64,000 nucleotides of DNA from Rhodobacteraceae bacterium 63075. GTDB lineage: Bacteria > Pseudomonadota > Alphaproteobacteria > Rhodobacterales > Rhodobacteraceae. Location: the NCBI GenBank assembly GCA_003417655.1, contig QVMW01000012.1, positions 1-64,000 of the forward strand. The letters are read 5' to 3'. A program made the position numbers and the translations under genes. Shown here piece by piece: positions 24,835 through 34,113 of this stretch (the stretch's first letter is position 1; the number at the start of each line of letters is the position of its first letter). The notes below the pieces were generated by a model, which saw nothing but the letters and a program-made list of their open reading frames with translations, did no database searches and was not told where the DNA came from.

Positions 24835-25878
24835 TCAGAATGGCATCGGGTGCTGGCGGTGCACCGCGTCGATCTCCTCGAGCACCTCCCCGGAGAGCGT
24901 CACCTCCGCCGCGCCCAGCGCGTGCTCGAGCTGGCCCAGCGTCGTCGCACCGAAGATCGACGCGCCCATGAAGGGCCGCGTCAGTGTCCAGGCCAGCGCC
25001 ATCTGCACCGGGTCGAGCCCATGTTCGCGGGCAATGTCGAGATAGGCCTCCACCGCCTCCAGCACGCGCGGACCGTGGCGCCCGCCCATCTGCGGCACGA
25101 AGTCCATCCGCGAGCCCTCGGGCACCTTGCCGCCCTGGTATTTGCCGCTCAGATAGCCCGCGCCCAGCGGCGAGAAGGCCAGCAGGCCGACATCCTCGTT
25201 GACGCTCATCTCGGCCATGTCCGTGTCATAGAGCCGGCAGAGCAGCGAGTATTCGTTCTGCACCGAGGCGACACGCGGCCCGCCCGTGCGCTCGGCGGCG
25301 GCGAGCCACTGGCAGGTGCCCCAGGCGCTCTCGTTGGACAGGCCGAAGGCGCGGATCGTGCCGCGCTCCACCTCGCGCTGAAGCGCATCCAGCGCCTCCT
25401 CCATATGCGCGATCGTCTCGGCGCGGTCCTGGCCCGAGGGGTCATAGCGCCAGTTCTGACGGAACATGTAGGAGCCGCGATTGGGCCAGTGAAACTGGTA
25501 GAGGTCGATCACGTCGGTCCTGAGCCGCTTCAGCGAGCCCTCGACGGCCTCGGGGATCGTCTTCGCCGAGATCGGCGCGCCGCTCCGCACGTTCATGTGC
25601 CCCGCGCCGGAATGTTTCGTCGCCAGCACGACCTCGCCGCGCCGCCCGGTCTTTTCGAACCAGGTGCCGAGGATGCGCTCCGAATCGCCCTGCGTCTCCT
25701 TGCGCAGCGGGTTGACCGGATACATCTCGGCGCAGTCCCAGAAATTCACGCCGCTTTCGAGCGCCATGTCCATCTGGGCATGGGCCTCCGCCTCGGGTGT
25801 CTGGGTGCCGAATGTCATCGTGCCGAGGCACATCTCGCTGACCATGAGGCCGCTGCGGCCGAGTTCGCGCTGTTTCAT
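24835..25878 (-). CDS. Aldo/keto reductase
   Basis: A 347-residue TIM-barrel oxidoreductase. The N-terminus is MKQRELGRSGLMVSEMCLGTMTFG. The catalytic Asp and Tyr are in NFWDCAEMYP, Lys in ATKHSG and His in YQFHWPN, which completes the tetrad. It resembles the Tas/YajO group of NADPH-dependent enzymes. CAGGAG precedes ATG 25878. It is divergent from the ImuA-like gene; the SOS box between them could affect both. Confidence 0.9.
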   Translation of the reverse strand: MKQRELGRSGLMVSEMCLGTMTFGTQTPEAEAHAQMDMALESGVNFWDCAEMYPVNPLRKETQGDSERILGTWFEKTGRRGEVVLATKHSGAGHMNVRSGAPISAKTIPEAVEGSLKRLRTDVIDLYQFHWPNRGSYMFRQNWRYDPSGQDRAETIAHMEEALDALQREVERGTIRAFGLSNESAWGTCQWLAAAERTGGPRVASVQNEYSLLCRLYDTDMAEMSVNEDVGLLAFSPLGAGYLSGKYQGGKVPEGSRMDFVPQMGGRHGPRVLEAVEAYLDIAREHGLDPVQMALAWTLTRPFMGASIFGATTLGQLEHALGAAEVTLSGEVLEEIDAVHRQHPMPF

Positions 25879-25935
25879 CTCTGCTCCTGTGGTTGCGCGG
25901 CAAGACTGGCGATACGCGGCCAAATGTCAACTTGA

Positions 25936-25950
25936 GAACAAAGCGGGAAC
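25936..25950. promoter_or_regulatory. LexA (SOS) box, GAAC-N7-GAAC
   Basis: GAAC (25936-25939), seven bases, GAAC (25947-25950). Read on the other strand this is GTTC-N7-GTTC, the LexA operator of alphaproteobacteria. It lies 17 bases before the start codon of the ImuA-like gene. The match is exact and the downstream gene is DNA-damage related, so the two support each other. Confidence 0.75.
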
Positions 25951-25967
25951 ATACTACCCTTTCTCCC

Positions 25968-26567
25968 ATGACTCCCGATGTTGCCCCCCCGCTCACGCGC
26001 GGCCCGCTCAAGGCGCGCCCCGCCGTGGAGCTTACGCCGGACATCTCGCTGGCCCTCGCCCGCGTGCACGAGGCCTGCGGCGCGGCGCGTCATGTCTTCG
26101 CGCTCTGGCTGGCGGCGCAGATGGACGGGCCGGTCTTCTGGATCAAGCCCGCCTGGGCGCAGGCCGGGCTCAACCCCGCGGGCGTGGCCGAGTTCATCGA
26201 GCCGTCACGCCTCACGCTCATCGCCGCGCCCCGCGAGGAGGATGTGCTTTGGTGCATGGAGGAGGCGCTGGCGGCCTCCTGCGTGCCGCTCGTCGTGGCC
26301 GAGCCGCTGCGCCTGCCCGCGCTCACCCCGGTGCGCCGGCTTCACCTCGCCGCCGGGCGCCGCGCCGGGCGGCCCACCGGGCTGCTGCTCACCCCGGGCG
26401 AGGGCGGCGCGCAGGGCGTCGAGAGCCGCTGGCACATGCAGCCCGCCGCCTCGGAAGACGAAACCCCACGCTGGACGCTCACCCGCACCCGCGCGCGCAC
26501 CGCGCCGGAGAAATCATGGGACCTGCGCCATGAAGACGGGCAGATCACCGTTTTCCAGCGAAAGTGA
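25968..26567 (+). CDS. ImuA-like SOS-response protein
   Basis: A 199-residue protein with the pattern of the ImuA (RecA/SulA-like) family: VHEACGAARHVFAL, GPVFWIKPAW, EDVLWCMEEALA, LTPVRRLHLAA, GLLLTPGEGGAQGVESRW and a C-terminal W-rich tail. ImuA normally works with ImuB and DnaE2 in error-prone lesion bypass; neither is in the window. ATG 25968 is chosen because upstream codons overlap the LexA box. No good ribosome binding site is visible. The family assignment is from pattern memory and is moderate; the upstream SOS box raises it. Confidence 0.65.
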   Translation: MTPDVAPPLTRGPLKARPAVELTPDISLALARVHEACGAARHVFALWLAAQMDGPVFWIKPAWAQAGLNPAGVAEFIEPSRLTLIAAPREEDVLWCMEEALAASCVPLVVAEPLRLPALTPVRRLHLAAGRRAGRPTGLLLTPGEGGAQGVESRWHMQPAASEDETPRWTLTRTRARTAPEKSWDLRHEDGQITVFQRK

Positions 26568-26690
26568 AGGGCGGTTTTGCGGGACGGAGCGGGCGTTCTA
26601 GAGTCCGGGCCGGAATAGCACCGAAGGGCCTCTCTTGAATGTCTGCGTTGGGCTCGAAGCCACCTTTCATCGCACGGCAAAAGCCGCGCC

Positions 26691-28361
26691 TCAGTGACCG
26701 CCGCCCAATATCCCCGTGCGCACGTCGTAATCCACGGCGATCTCGTAATCGGGGTCATCGTCGCTGTCGACCATGAGATGCCCGGCCTTGTTGAGCAGCC
26801 TGTGGCAATCCCGGCTCAGGTGGCGCAGCTTGATCGTCTTGCCAGCAGCCTCGTATTTCGCGGCCAGCGCCTCGATCGCCTGAAGGGCCGACTGGTCCAC
26901 CACGCGGCTCTCCTTGAAGTCCACGATCACCACATCGGGGTCGCTTTCGACCTCGAAAATCTCGATGAACCCGTCCGAGGAGCCGAAGAAGAGCGGCCCC
27001 TGGATCTCGTAGACCTTCGCGCCCTTGTCAGTGTTCGACTCGCGCGTGATCGCATGAATGCGGGTCGCGTTGTTCCAGGCATACATCAGCGCCGAGACGA
27101 TCACGCCCACGACAACCGCGATGGCCAGGTCATACATGACCGTCACGACAGTCACGAGCACGGTCACGAAGACATCGCCCGCCGGCACGCGCCGCAGGAT
27201 GGTCAGCGAGTTCCAGGCGAATGTCCCGATCACCACCATGAACATCACGCCCACCAGCGCGGCCAGCGGGATCTGCTCGATGAGCGAGGAGGCGAAGAGG
27301 ATGAAGGACAGCAGGAAAAGCGCCGACGCAACCCCGGCGATGCGCGTGCGCCCGCCCGATTTCACGTTGATCATCGACTGGCCGATCATCGCGCAGCCGC
27401 CCATGCCGCCGAAAAAGCCCGTCGCCACGTTGGCCGCGCCCTGGGCGAGGCATTCCTGGCTCGCGCCGCCGCGCTTGCCGGTGATCTCGCCGACGAGGTT
27501 GAGCGTCAGCAGGCTCTCGATCAGGCCGATCGCGGCGAGAATCACCGCGTAGGGAAGGATGATCCAGAAGGTCTCGAGCGTGAAGGGCGCAAGCATGTCG
27601 CCGTAAAGCCCGGGGCCTTCGCCGAACATCCAGTGAAAGCTCGGCAAGCCCCCTTCGATGGAGGCCAGATCACCCACGCGCGGCACATCGAGCCCCAACG
27701 CGATCACCAGCACGGCCACGATGCCGATCCCGGCCAGCGGCGCGGGGATGAGCCGTGTGATCTTCGGAGTCGCCCAGATGATCGCCATGGTCAGCGCCAC
27801 CAGCCCGAGCATCATCAGAAGCGGCGTGCCGGTGAGCCACTCGCCCCCGCTCATGCCATGGCCGGTATTCTCCACCGTGCCGGGCACCTTGAACTGCGTC
27901 ATCTGCGCCAGGAAGATCACGATGGCAAGGCCGTTGACGAAGCCCAGCATCACCGGATGCGGCACCAGCCGGATGAACTTGCCCCAGTGCATCGCCCCCG
28001 CGATGAGCTGCAACAGCCCCATCAGCACGACCGTCGCAAAGAGATACTCCACACCATGCTGCGCCACGAGGGCGACCATGACCACCGCCAGCGCCCCCGT
28101 CGCGCCCGAGATGACGCCGGGCCGCCCGCCGAACACGGCGGTGATCAGCCCGACCATGAAGGCCGCGTAAAGCCCGACAAGCGGATGCACACCGGCAACG
28201 AAGGCGAAGGCCACGGCCTCGGGCACGAGCGCCAGCGCCACGGTCAGCCCCGAGAGAACCTCGATGCGCAAGCGACCGAGCGAGAACGGCTCGTCCTGCA
28301 TCACGCTGAGGTCGGGCATGGCCACCCGCTTCGCAAATGCTGCCATCAATGCGCGTTTCAT
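26691..28361 (-). CDS. SulP-family anion permease with STAS domain
   Basis: A 556-residue transporter with an N-terminal membrane region of about 11-12 helices (SGLTVALALVPEAVAFAFVAGVHPLVGLYAAF is the SulP signature area). A cytoplasmic STAS domain occupies about 440-556 (VYEIQGPLFFGSSDGF, VDFKESRVVDQSALQAI). It transports sulfate, bicarbonate or another anion; the substrate cannot be read from sequence. ATG 28361 follows AGGACAG; the frame also has an upstream TTG at 28397. Confidence 0.9.
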   Translation of the reverse strand: MKRALMAAFAKRVAMPDLSVMQDEPFSLGRLRIEVLSGLTVALALVPEAVAFAFVAGVHPLVGLYAAFMVGLITAVFGGRPGVISGATGALAVVMVALVAQHGVEYLFATVVLMGLLQLIAGAMHWGKFIRLVPHPVMLGFVNGLAIVIFLAQMTQFKVPGTVENTGHGMSGGEWLTGTPLLMMLGLVALTMAIIWATPKITRLIPAPLAGIGIVAVLVIALGLDVPRVGDLASIEGGLPSFHWMFGEGPGLYGDMLAPFTLETFWIILPYAVILAAIGLIESLLTLNLVGEITGKRGGASQECLAQGAANVATGFFGGMGGCAMIGQSMINVKSGGRTRIAGVASALFLLSFILFASSLIEQIPLAALVGVMFMVVIGTFAWNSLTILRRVPAGDVFVTVLVTVVTVMYDLAIAVVVGVIVSALMYAWNNATRIHAITRESNTDKGAKVYEIQGPLFFGSSDGFIEIFEVESDPDVVIVDFKESRVVDQSALQAIEALAAKYEAAGKTIKLRHLSRDCHRLLNKAGHLMVDSDDDPDYEIAVDYDVRTGILGGGH

Positions 28362-28683
28362 ATTCGTCTGTCCTGCTTGTTTCGCGTCGCGTTTCAAGCC
28401 GCCCTCCTATGCCTCTCCGGTCCGACGTGCAACGCGTTGATTTGGATTGCCCGGATTTGCGGGCGGCGTGCGGCGATCGCAGGCCCGCGCGGCCCGTTTA
28501 CCCTTTCGCGTTAACCTTTGCCCCGGCACCGTGCGCTGCACTGGAGGGGTGTACTAGGGGGTGTACAGGTTGGCACCCCCCGAAATCAGGGGTTAATGGC
28601 CAAAGGTAAACAATGCGTGCGCCCCTTGCCTTTGCCGTCCCGGCGGGCGACAAAACGCCCCGAACCAGCGCAGGGAGCAAGAC
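28362..28683. other. Divergent intergenic region sulP / mtnP with structured leader
   Basis: These 322 bases hold no gene I can support. Features seen: a direct repeat GGGTGTAC at 28547-28554 and 28559-28566, a hairpin GGGGGTG / CACCCCC (28557-28580), and a pair of flanking inverted arms (see the separate entry). The rest, including 28620-28680, shows no recognisable promoter. Confidence 0.5.
28496..28611 (+). promoter_or_regulatory. Nested inverted repeats upstream of mtnP
   Basis: GTTTACC (28496-28502) pairs with GGTAAAC (28605-28611), and TTAACC (28511-28516) pairs with GGTTAA (28591-28596). A third stem, GGGGGTG (28557-28563) / CACCCCC (28574-28580), lies inside. It could be a folded mRNA leader or an operator array; I do not recognise a known riboswitch. 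Confidence 0.35.
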
Positions 28684-29556
28684 ATGAGCCAGACAATGAT
28701 CGGAGTGATCGGCGGATCGGGCCTGTACGAGATCGAAGGGCTCGAAGGGGCCGAATGGACCGAGGTCGCAACGCCCTGGGGCGCGCCCTCGGACGCCATC
28801 CTGACAGGCACGCTGGAGGGCACGCCCATGGCCTTCCTGCCGCGTCACGGGCGCGGCCATGTCCACACGCCCTCGAGCGTGCCCTACCGCGCCAATATCG
28901 ACGCGCTCAAACGCCTCGGCGTCACCGATCTCGTCTCCGTCTCGGCCTGCGGGTCGTTTCGCGAGGAGATGAAGCCCGGCGATTTTGTCATTGTGGATCA
29001 ATATATTGACCGCACATTCGCCCGCGAGAAGAGCTTTTTCGGGCCGGGCTGTGTCGGCCATGTTTCCGTCGCGCACCCGACCTGCCCGCGCCTCGGCGAG
29101 GCCTGCCTTGCAGCGGGCCGCGACGCCGGCATCACCATGCACGAGAGCGGCACATATCTCGCCATGGAAGGCCCGCAATTCTCGACGCTGGCGGAGTCCA
29201 GAATGTATCGCGAGCACTGGGGCGCCGACGTGATCGGCATGACCGGCATGCCCGAGGCCAAGCTCGCCCGCGAGGCCGAGCTCTGCTATGCCTCGGTCGC
29301 GATGATCACCGACTACGACAGCTGGCATCCCGAGCATGGCGAGGTCGATGTCTCCGAGATCATCGCCACCCTCATGGGCAATGCCGACAAGGGCCGCGCG
29401 CTGGTCAGCCGCCTGCCCGCCCTGCTCGGCCCCGGGCGCGCGCCCTGCCCGCACGGCTGCGACCGCGCGCTGGAATATGCGATTCTCACTGCGCCGGAGG
29501 CGCGCGATGCGGCCCTCGTCGCCAAGCTCGACGCCGTCGCAGGCCGCGTGCTATGA
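28684..29556 (+). CDS. mtnP: S-methyl-5'-thioadenosine phosphorylase
   Basis: A 290-residue nucleoside phosphorylase. The N-terminal IGVIGGSGLYEIEGLE, the phosphate-binding PRHGRGHVHTPSSVPYRANI, and GTYLAMEGPQFSTLAESRMYR with GMTGMPEAKLAREAELCYASVAMITDYD are all diagnostic. It cleaves methylthioadenosine, a by-product of polyamine synthesis, to adenine and methylthioribose-1-phosphate. The adenine phosphoribosyltransferase gene two genes downstream would salvage the adenine, so the cluster is functionally coherent. Confidence 0.95.
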   Translation: MSQTMIGVIGGSGLYEIEGLEGAEWTEVATPWGAPSDAILTGTLEGTPMAFLPRHGRGHVHTPSSVPYRANIDALKRLGVTDLVSVSACGSFREEMKPGDFVIVDQYIDRTFAREKSFFGPGCVGHVSVAHPTCPRLGEACLAAGRDAGITMHESGTYLAMEGPQFSTLAESRMYREHWGADVIGMTGMPEAKLAREAELCYASVAMITDYDSWHPEHGEVDVSEIIATLMGNADKGRALVSRLPALLGPGRAPCPHGCDRALEYAILTAPEARDAALVAKLDAVAGRVL

Positions 29557-29614
29557 CGGCTCGGGCGGCAAGGTGACCGGCCGGTTAGGCACTCGTTAAG
29601 AAGTTTGGCAGATC

Positions 29615-30247
29615 ATGACAGTCGAAACCTGGATCACCTTCGTCGTCGCCTCGACCGTCCTGCTGACGATCCCCGGCCCGACGGTCCTGCTTGTGCTGAG
29701 CTACGCGCTCTCCAAGGGCCGCTCCGTGGCGCTGTCCTCGGCGGCGGGCGTCGCGCTCGGCGATCTCGTCGCGATGACGGCCTCTTTGGCGGGGCTGGGC
29801 GCGCTCGTGCTCGCGTCGAGCGCCGCCTTCACGGCGCTCAAATGGGTCGGCGCGGCCTACCTGGTCTACCTCGGGCTGCGGCTGCTGCTTTCGGCGCGTG
29901 AGCACGGGCTGGAACTGCCGGATGCCGGGCGCAGCGTCACGCCGCGCGCCGTCTTTGGCCATGCCGCCGCCGTCACCGCGCTCAACCCCAAATCCATCGC
30001 CTTCTTCATCGCCTTCGTGCCGCAATTCCTCGACGCGGACGCGCCGCTCCTGCCCCAGACGGCACTGCTGATCGTCACCTTCGTCACCCTCGCCGCGCTC
30101 AACGCGCTGGCCTACGCGCTGCTGGCCAGCTCCATGCGGCGTGTCATCTCCCGCCCTGCCGTGCTGGCATGGATGTCGCGCGCAGGCGGGGCGACGCTGA
30201 TCGGAATGGGCATCATGACAGCCACTTTGCGCCGCGCAACCCATTGA
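29615..30247 (+). CDS. LysE-family amino acid exporter
   Basis: A 210-residue membrane protein with six hydrophobic helices. The LysE/RhtB hallmark is [34 protein letters not shown] near the N-terminus, with [17 protein letters not shown] in the middle. It probably exports an amino acid or a homoserine-like compound; the substrate is unknown. It lies between mtnP and apt with short gaps. Confidence 0.88.
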   Translation: MTVETWITFVVASTVLLTIPGPTVLLVLSYALSKGRSVALSSAAGVALGDLVAMTASLAGLGALVLASSAAFTALKWVGAAYLVYLGLRLLLSAREHGLELPDAGRSVTPRAVFGHAAAVTALNPKSIAFFIAFVPQFLDADAPLLPQTALLIVTFVTLAALNALAYALLASSMRRVISRPAVLAWMSRAGGATLIGMGIMTATLRRATH

Positions 30248-30255
30248 GGACACGT

Positions 30256-30786
30256 ATGAAAACCGTAAAAGACTATATCCGCACCATCGTCGACTTCCCG
30301 CATGAAGGGATCATGTTCCGCGATGTCACGACCCTCTTCGCCGATCCGCGCGGCTTCCGCATGGCGATCGACCAGATGCTGCATCCCTATGCCGGGATGG
30401 AGATCGACAAGGTCGTCGGCCTCGAGGCGCGCGGCTTCATCCTCGGCGGGGCCATCGCGCACCAGCTCTCGCTCGGCTTCGTCCCGATCCGCAAGAAGGG
30501 CAAGCTGCCCGGCGCGGTGATCTCGGAGGATTATGCGCTCGAATACGGCGAGGCGGTGATGGAAATCCATGACGACGCGATCCAGCCGGGCGAGAAGATC
30601 CTCATCGTCGATGACCTGCTCGCCACCGGCGGCACCGCCGAGGCCGGGATCAAGCTGATAGAGCGTCTGGGCGGCGAGATCATGGGCTGTTCCTTCATCA
30701 TCGACCTGCCCGAGCTCGGCGGGCGCAGGAAGATCGAGGCCATGGGGATGGATGTGCAGACGCTCTGCGAATTCGAAGGCGCCTGA
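30256..30786 (+). CDS. apt: Adenine phosphoribosyltransferase
   Basis: A 176-residue enzyme that converts adenine and PRPP to AMP. The PRPP-binding loop is [16 protein letters not shown]. The N-terminal [27 protein letters not shown] and [14 protein letters not shown] blocks are typical of Apt. ATG 30256 is chosen because GAGGA precedes it and the family starts there, although the frame is open to 30169. It follows lysE by 8 bases. Confidence 0.96.
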   Translation: MKTVKDYIRTIVDFPHEGIMFRDVTTLFADPRGFRMAIDQMLHPYAGMEIDKVVGLEARGFILGGAIAHQLSLGFVPIRKKGKLPGAVISEDYALEYGEAVMEIHDDAIQPGEKILIVDDLLATGGTAEAGIKLIERLGGEIMGCSFIIDLPELGGRRKIEAMGMDVQTLCEFEGA

Positions 30787-30795
30787 AACCCGGCG

Positions 30796-31485
30796 TCAGG
30801 AGACCTCACCGGGCGGGTCTGCCCGCCGCGCCCCGAGCGCACTCTGCATCGCGAAGACGAGATAGAGCGAAAGCGCAGCCGCGAGAAAACACCAGACAGA
30901 TATGAGCGCGTGGTAGAAGGCCGCGTAGGTGGCCACGAGCGCCAGCAGGACAAGCCCGCCGAAAATGCGGATCCGGTATTCGGAAGAGAGCATGAGCGGG
31001 GGCAAGATGATCAGCGCATAAAGGACTTCCACGACGGACCGGCTGATCAGGCTGTCATGCAGCAGGCGTGTCTGGTAGGTGATGGAGTTCTGCAAGAAGC
31101 CGACCTCCAGCTCGAAGCTCTCGAGGACATTGGGCAGGTAGGTCGCCAGCCCGAAGAGAAAACCGAGCACGGCAAACAGGGCCATCGCGCGCCTGCGCGT
31201 TGCCTCGGGCTCAAGCCACCACGCCGCCAGCGGCACGAAGGCCGGCCAGAAGAAATGCGAGAAAAAGAGATAGCCGCGCGCGGCGCAATAGGTCAGCTCC
31301 GTGTCGCCCGAGCCGAGCCCGATCCAGACCACGCCTTCCAGAGCCTGCTGCACGCCGAAGACCAGGGGAAAGGCGGCAAAAAGCGTCCAGCCCGGCATGT
31401 CGCGCCGCGCTTTCGACAGCGCGTAGAGGCCGACAGGCACAAGCACAGCCGCTGCGGAAAAGCTCGCCTCTGCCGAAAAACACAT
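30796..31485 (-). CDS. DUF6629-like membrane protein
   Basis: A 229-residue protein with six to seven membrane helices. The characteristic N-terminus is MCFSAEASFSAAAVLVPVGLYAL, followed by FPLVFGVQQALEGVVWIGL. I recognise this as the DUF6629-type family of unknown function. It converges on apt with 9 bases between them. No catalytic motif seen. Confidence 0.78.
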   Translation of the reverse strand: MCFSAEASFSAAAVLVPVGLYALSKARRDMPGWTLFAAFPLVFGVQQALEGVVWIGLGSGDTELTYCAARGYLFFSHFFWPAFVPLAAWWLEPEATRRRAMALFAVLGFLFGLATYLPNVLESFELEVGFLQNSITYQTRLLHDSLISRSVVEVLYALIILPPLMLSSEYRIRIFGGLVLLALVATYAAFYHALISVWCFLAAALSLYLVFAMQSALGARRADPPGEVS

Positions 31486-31567
31486 CAGCGCCTCGTTTTG
31501 TTGCCTGACCGATTTAACCAGACACGGCTTGCCCCGGTCAAGCCGCCGCGCCGCCTACACACCTCCC

Positions 31568-31583
31568 GGCGGGAAAACCCGCC
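31568..31583 (-). terminator. Hairpin after tldD
   Basis: GGCGGG-AAAA-CCCGCC lies immediately beyond the tldD stop on the minus strand. It has no T-run, so it is only a possible terminator. Confidence 0.35.
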
Positions 31584-31585
31584 TG

Positions 31586-33013
31586 TCAGCCTCCGGCGGC
31601 TGCGCCGCCTACGGTCAGGCCGCCGATGCGCACGGTGGGCTGGCCGACTCCGACAGGGACCCATTGACCCGCCTTGCCGCAATTGCCCATGCCCGGGTCG
31701 AGCGCCATGTCATTGCCCAGCGCGCGGATGTTCTTGAGCGCCGTGGCCCCGTCGCCGATGAGCGTCGCGCCCTTCACGGGCTCCAGCACCTTGCCGCCTC
31801 TCACGCGGTAGGCCTCGGTGCAGGAGAAGACGAACTTGCCGTTGGTGATGTCGACCTGCCCGCCGCCGAAGCCCACGGCCCAGATCCCGTCTTCGAGATC
31901 GGCGAGGATGTCCTGCGGATCGGCCTCGCCGCCCAGCATGTAGGTGTTTGTCATCCGTGGCATCGGCGCATGGGCGAAGCTCTCGCGGCGTCCGTTGCCC
32001 GTCGGCTCGACACCCATCAGCCGCGCGTTCTGGCGGTCCTGCATGTAGCCCACGAGAACGCCATCCTCGATCAGCACGTTCTTGCCTGAGGGCGTGCCCT
32101 CGTCGTCGATGCTGAGCGAGCCGCGCCTGTCGGGGATCGTGCCATCGTCCAGAACGGTCACGCCCTTCGCGGCGATCTGCTGGCCCATGAGCCCGGCGAA
32201 GGCCGAGCTGCCCTTGCGGTTGAAATCGCCCTCAAGGCCGTGGCCGATCGCCTCATGGAGCAGAATCCCCGGCCAGCCCGGCCCGAGCACCACGTCGATC
32301 TGCCCTGCCGGGGCGGGCACCGCCTCGAGATTGACCAGCGCGATGCGCAGCGCCTCGCGCGCCTTGGCCTGCCAGTCCGCAGGCTCCAGAAGGCCCGAGA
32401 GGCCGATGCGCCCGCCGCCGCCCGCATGGCCGCTCTCGCGGCGGCCATCCTGCTCGACGATCACTGCAACGTTCAGCCGCGCCATCGGGCGCTTGTCGGC
32501 GAAGCGCGCCCCGTCCGGGCGCAGGATCTCGACTTCCTGATAGCTCGCCGAAACCGAGGCCGTCACCTGCACGACGCGCTTGTCGAGACCGCGCGCATAG
32601 GCGTCGATCTCGCGCAGGATATCGAGCTTGGCAGGCAACTCCGCGCTGGCGATCGGGTCGATGTCTTCATAGAGCGCCCTGTTGGTGCGCTGCGGCGCAT
32701 CCGCCAGCGTTGCGCCGCCTTCCGCCACCGCGAGGCGCGCCGTCTCGGCAGCGCGGGCAAGCGCGGCCTCGCTCATTTCGGTGCTGTGCGCATAGCCCGT
32801 CACGTCCCCGCGCACCGCGCGCAACCCGAAGCCTTGATGCGTGTCAAAACTCGCCGTCTTGACCCGCCCGTCATCTAGAATGAGCGATTCCGAGCGCATC
32901 CGCTCGATGAAAAGCTCCCCGTCATCCGCCCCGGTGCAGGCGTTTTCAAGTGTTTTCAATGCCTTGCCTTCGTCCAGATCGCTCTCGAAGGGGCGGAACG
33001 GCGTATCACTCAT
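31586..33013 (-). CDS. tldD: Metalloprotease TldD
   Basis: A 475-residue member of the TldD/PmbA (U62) family. The zinc site is HEAIGHGLEGDFNRKGSSAF, with the two His and the Glu in HExxxH. The C-terminal NCGKAGQWVPVGVGQPTVRIGGLTVGG is typical. Partnered with TldE/PmbA in other bacteria it degrades unfolded peptides and acts in peptide maturation. No partner gene is in the window. AAAGGAAAC precedes ATG 33013. It is divergent from the cytochrome oxidase operon across an FNR box. Confidence 0.93.
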   Translation of the reverse strand: MSDTPFRPFESDLDEGKALKTLENACTGADDGELFIERMRSESLILDDGRVKTASFDTHQGFGLRAVRGDVTGYAHSTEMSEAALARAAETARLAVAEGGATLADAPQRTNRALYEDIDPIASAELPAKLDILREIDAYARGLDKRVVQVTASVSASYQEVEILRPDGARFADKRPMARLNVAVIVEQDGRRESGHAGGGGRIGLSGLLEPADWQAKAREALRIALVNLEAVPAPAGQIDVVLGPGWPGILLHEAIGHGLEGDFNRKGSSAFAGLMGQQIAAKGVTVLDDGTIPDRRGSLSIDDEGTPSGKNVLIEDGVLVGYMQDRQNARLMGVEPTGNGRRESFAHAPMPRMTNTYMLGGEADPQDILADLEDGIWAVGFGGGQVDITNGKFVFSCTEAYRVRGGKVLEPVKGATLIGDGATALKNIRALGNDMALDPGMGNCGKAGQWVPVGVGQPTVRIGGLTVGGAAAGG

Positions 33014-33045
33014 GAGTTTCCTTTCGGGTGGCGTCGGGCAGTTTT

Positions 33046-33059
33046 TTGATTTAAATCAA
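33046..33059. promoter_or_regulatory. FNR/FnrL box TTGAT-TTAA-ATCAA
   Basis: A perfect FNR consensus (TTGAT-N4-ATCAA) sits at the centre of a 22-bp perfect palindrome at 33042-33063. It lies between tldD and coxB, 150 bases from the coxB start and 33 bases from the tldD start. This suggests oxygen-dependent control of the oxidase, of tldD, or of both by an FnrL-like protein. Confidence 0.75.
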
Positions 33060-33208
33060 AAAAAGCGTCTCTTTGACGCAAGCGTGAATATTGTCTCGCT
33101 GGCCGATATGTGGTTTTTGACGCTCCAATACGCAAGGGGCCTACGGGGTGAGTCTCCGGCTCTCTTGTCTCAGGATAAACACAGATACTCAACCGATCAG
33201 GGTGAACC

Positions 33209-34051
33209 ATGCGAATTCTCTCCTACCTCACGGCGCTCTTCACGGCCTTCCTGGCTCTGCCCGCGCTGGCGCAAGACGCTGAAGTGACGGGCAAGCCCGT
33301 CGATGGCGGGCTCAACTTCCAGCCTGCGGCAACCGAGCTGATGCGCGACATCATCTGGCTCGATACGGCGATCAACTGGATCATCTTCGCGATCTGCCTT
33401 CTGGTCATCGGCCTCGTCCTGTTCATCATCGTGCGCTACAATCGCAAGGCCAACCCGACGCCGGCATCCTTCACCCACAACACACCCATCGAGGTGATGT
33501 GGACGCTCGGACCCATCGTGATCCTGCTGTTCATCGGGGCCTTCTCGCTGCCGGTCCTGTTCAAGCAGCAGATCATCCCCGAGGGCGAAGTGAACATCAA
33601 GGTCACAGGCTACCAGTGGTATTGGGGCTACGAGTATACCGACGAGGAATTCGGCTTCGACAGCTTCATGCTGCCGCGCGAGGAACTCGCCGCGAACGGC
33701 TACAACGAAGACGAATACCTGCTGGCCACCGACACGCGCGTCGTTGTCCCCGTTGACAAGACCGTCGTCATGACGGTCACAGGCGCGGACGTCATTCACA
33801 GCTGGACGATCCCCGCCTTCGGCGTGAAGCAGGACGCCGTTCCCGGCCGCCTCGCGCAGCTCTGGTTCGAGGCCGAGAAGGAAGGCACGTATTTCGGCCA
33901 GTGCTCGGAACTTTGCGGCAAGGACCACGCCTATATGCCGATCACCGTCGAAGTCGTCAGCCAGGAGGAATACGATGCCTGGCTCGAAGAGGCCAAGGCG
34001 GAATATGCCGGCATCGAGACCGAGACGGTCAAGCTGGCCTCGGCCGACTGA
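33209..34051 (+). CDS. coxB: Cytochrome c oxidase subunit II (aa3 type)
   Basis: A 280-residue protein with a signal peptide (ending ALAQ), two membrane helices (about 48-75 and 93-113) and a periplasmic cupredoxin domain. The CuA ligands are all present: His197, Cys232, Glu234, Cys236, His240 and Met243. The aromatic electron-entry patch is [10 protein letters not shown]. It receives electrons from cytochrome c. It heads the operon coxB-ctaB-small protein-ctaG-coxC. Subunit I is not in the window. Confidence 0.97.
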   Translation: MRILSYLTALFTAFLALPALAQDAEVTGKPVDGGLNFQPAATELMRDIIWLDTAINWIIFAICLLVIGLVLFIIVRYNRKANPTPASFTHNTPIEVMWTLGPIVILLFIGAFSLPVLFKQQIIPEGEVNIKVTGYQWYWGYEYTDEEFGFDSFMLPREELAANGYNEDEYLLATDTRVVVPVDKTVVMTVTGADVIHSWTIPAFGVKQDAVPGRLAQLWFEAEKEGTYFGQCSELCGKDHAYMPITVEVVSQEEYDAWLEEAKAEYAGIETETVKLASAD

Positions 34052-34113
34052 TCCCACCGGCGGGGCGGCGCGCTGCCCCGCCAAGACCCTGATCCTGACT
34101 CCGAGCGAGACCG

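Noticed and set aside
29590..29614. CtrA site upstream of lysE (TTAGG-N6-TTAAG)
   Set aside because: Only seven of ten positions match, which is expected by chance at this frequency.
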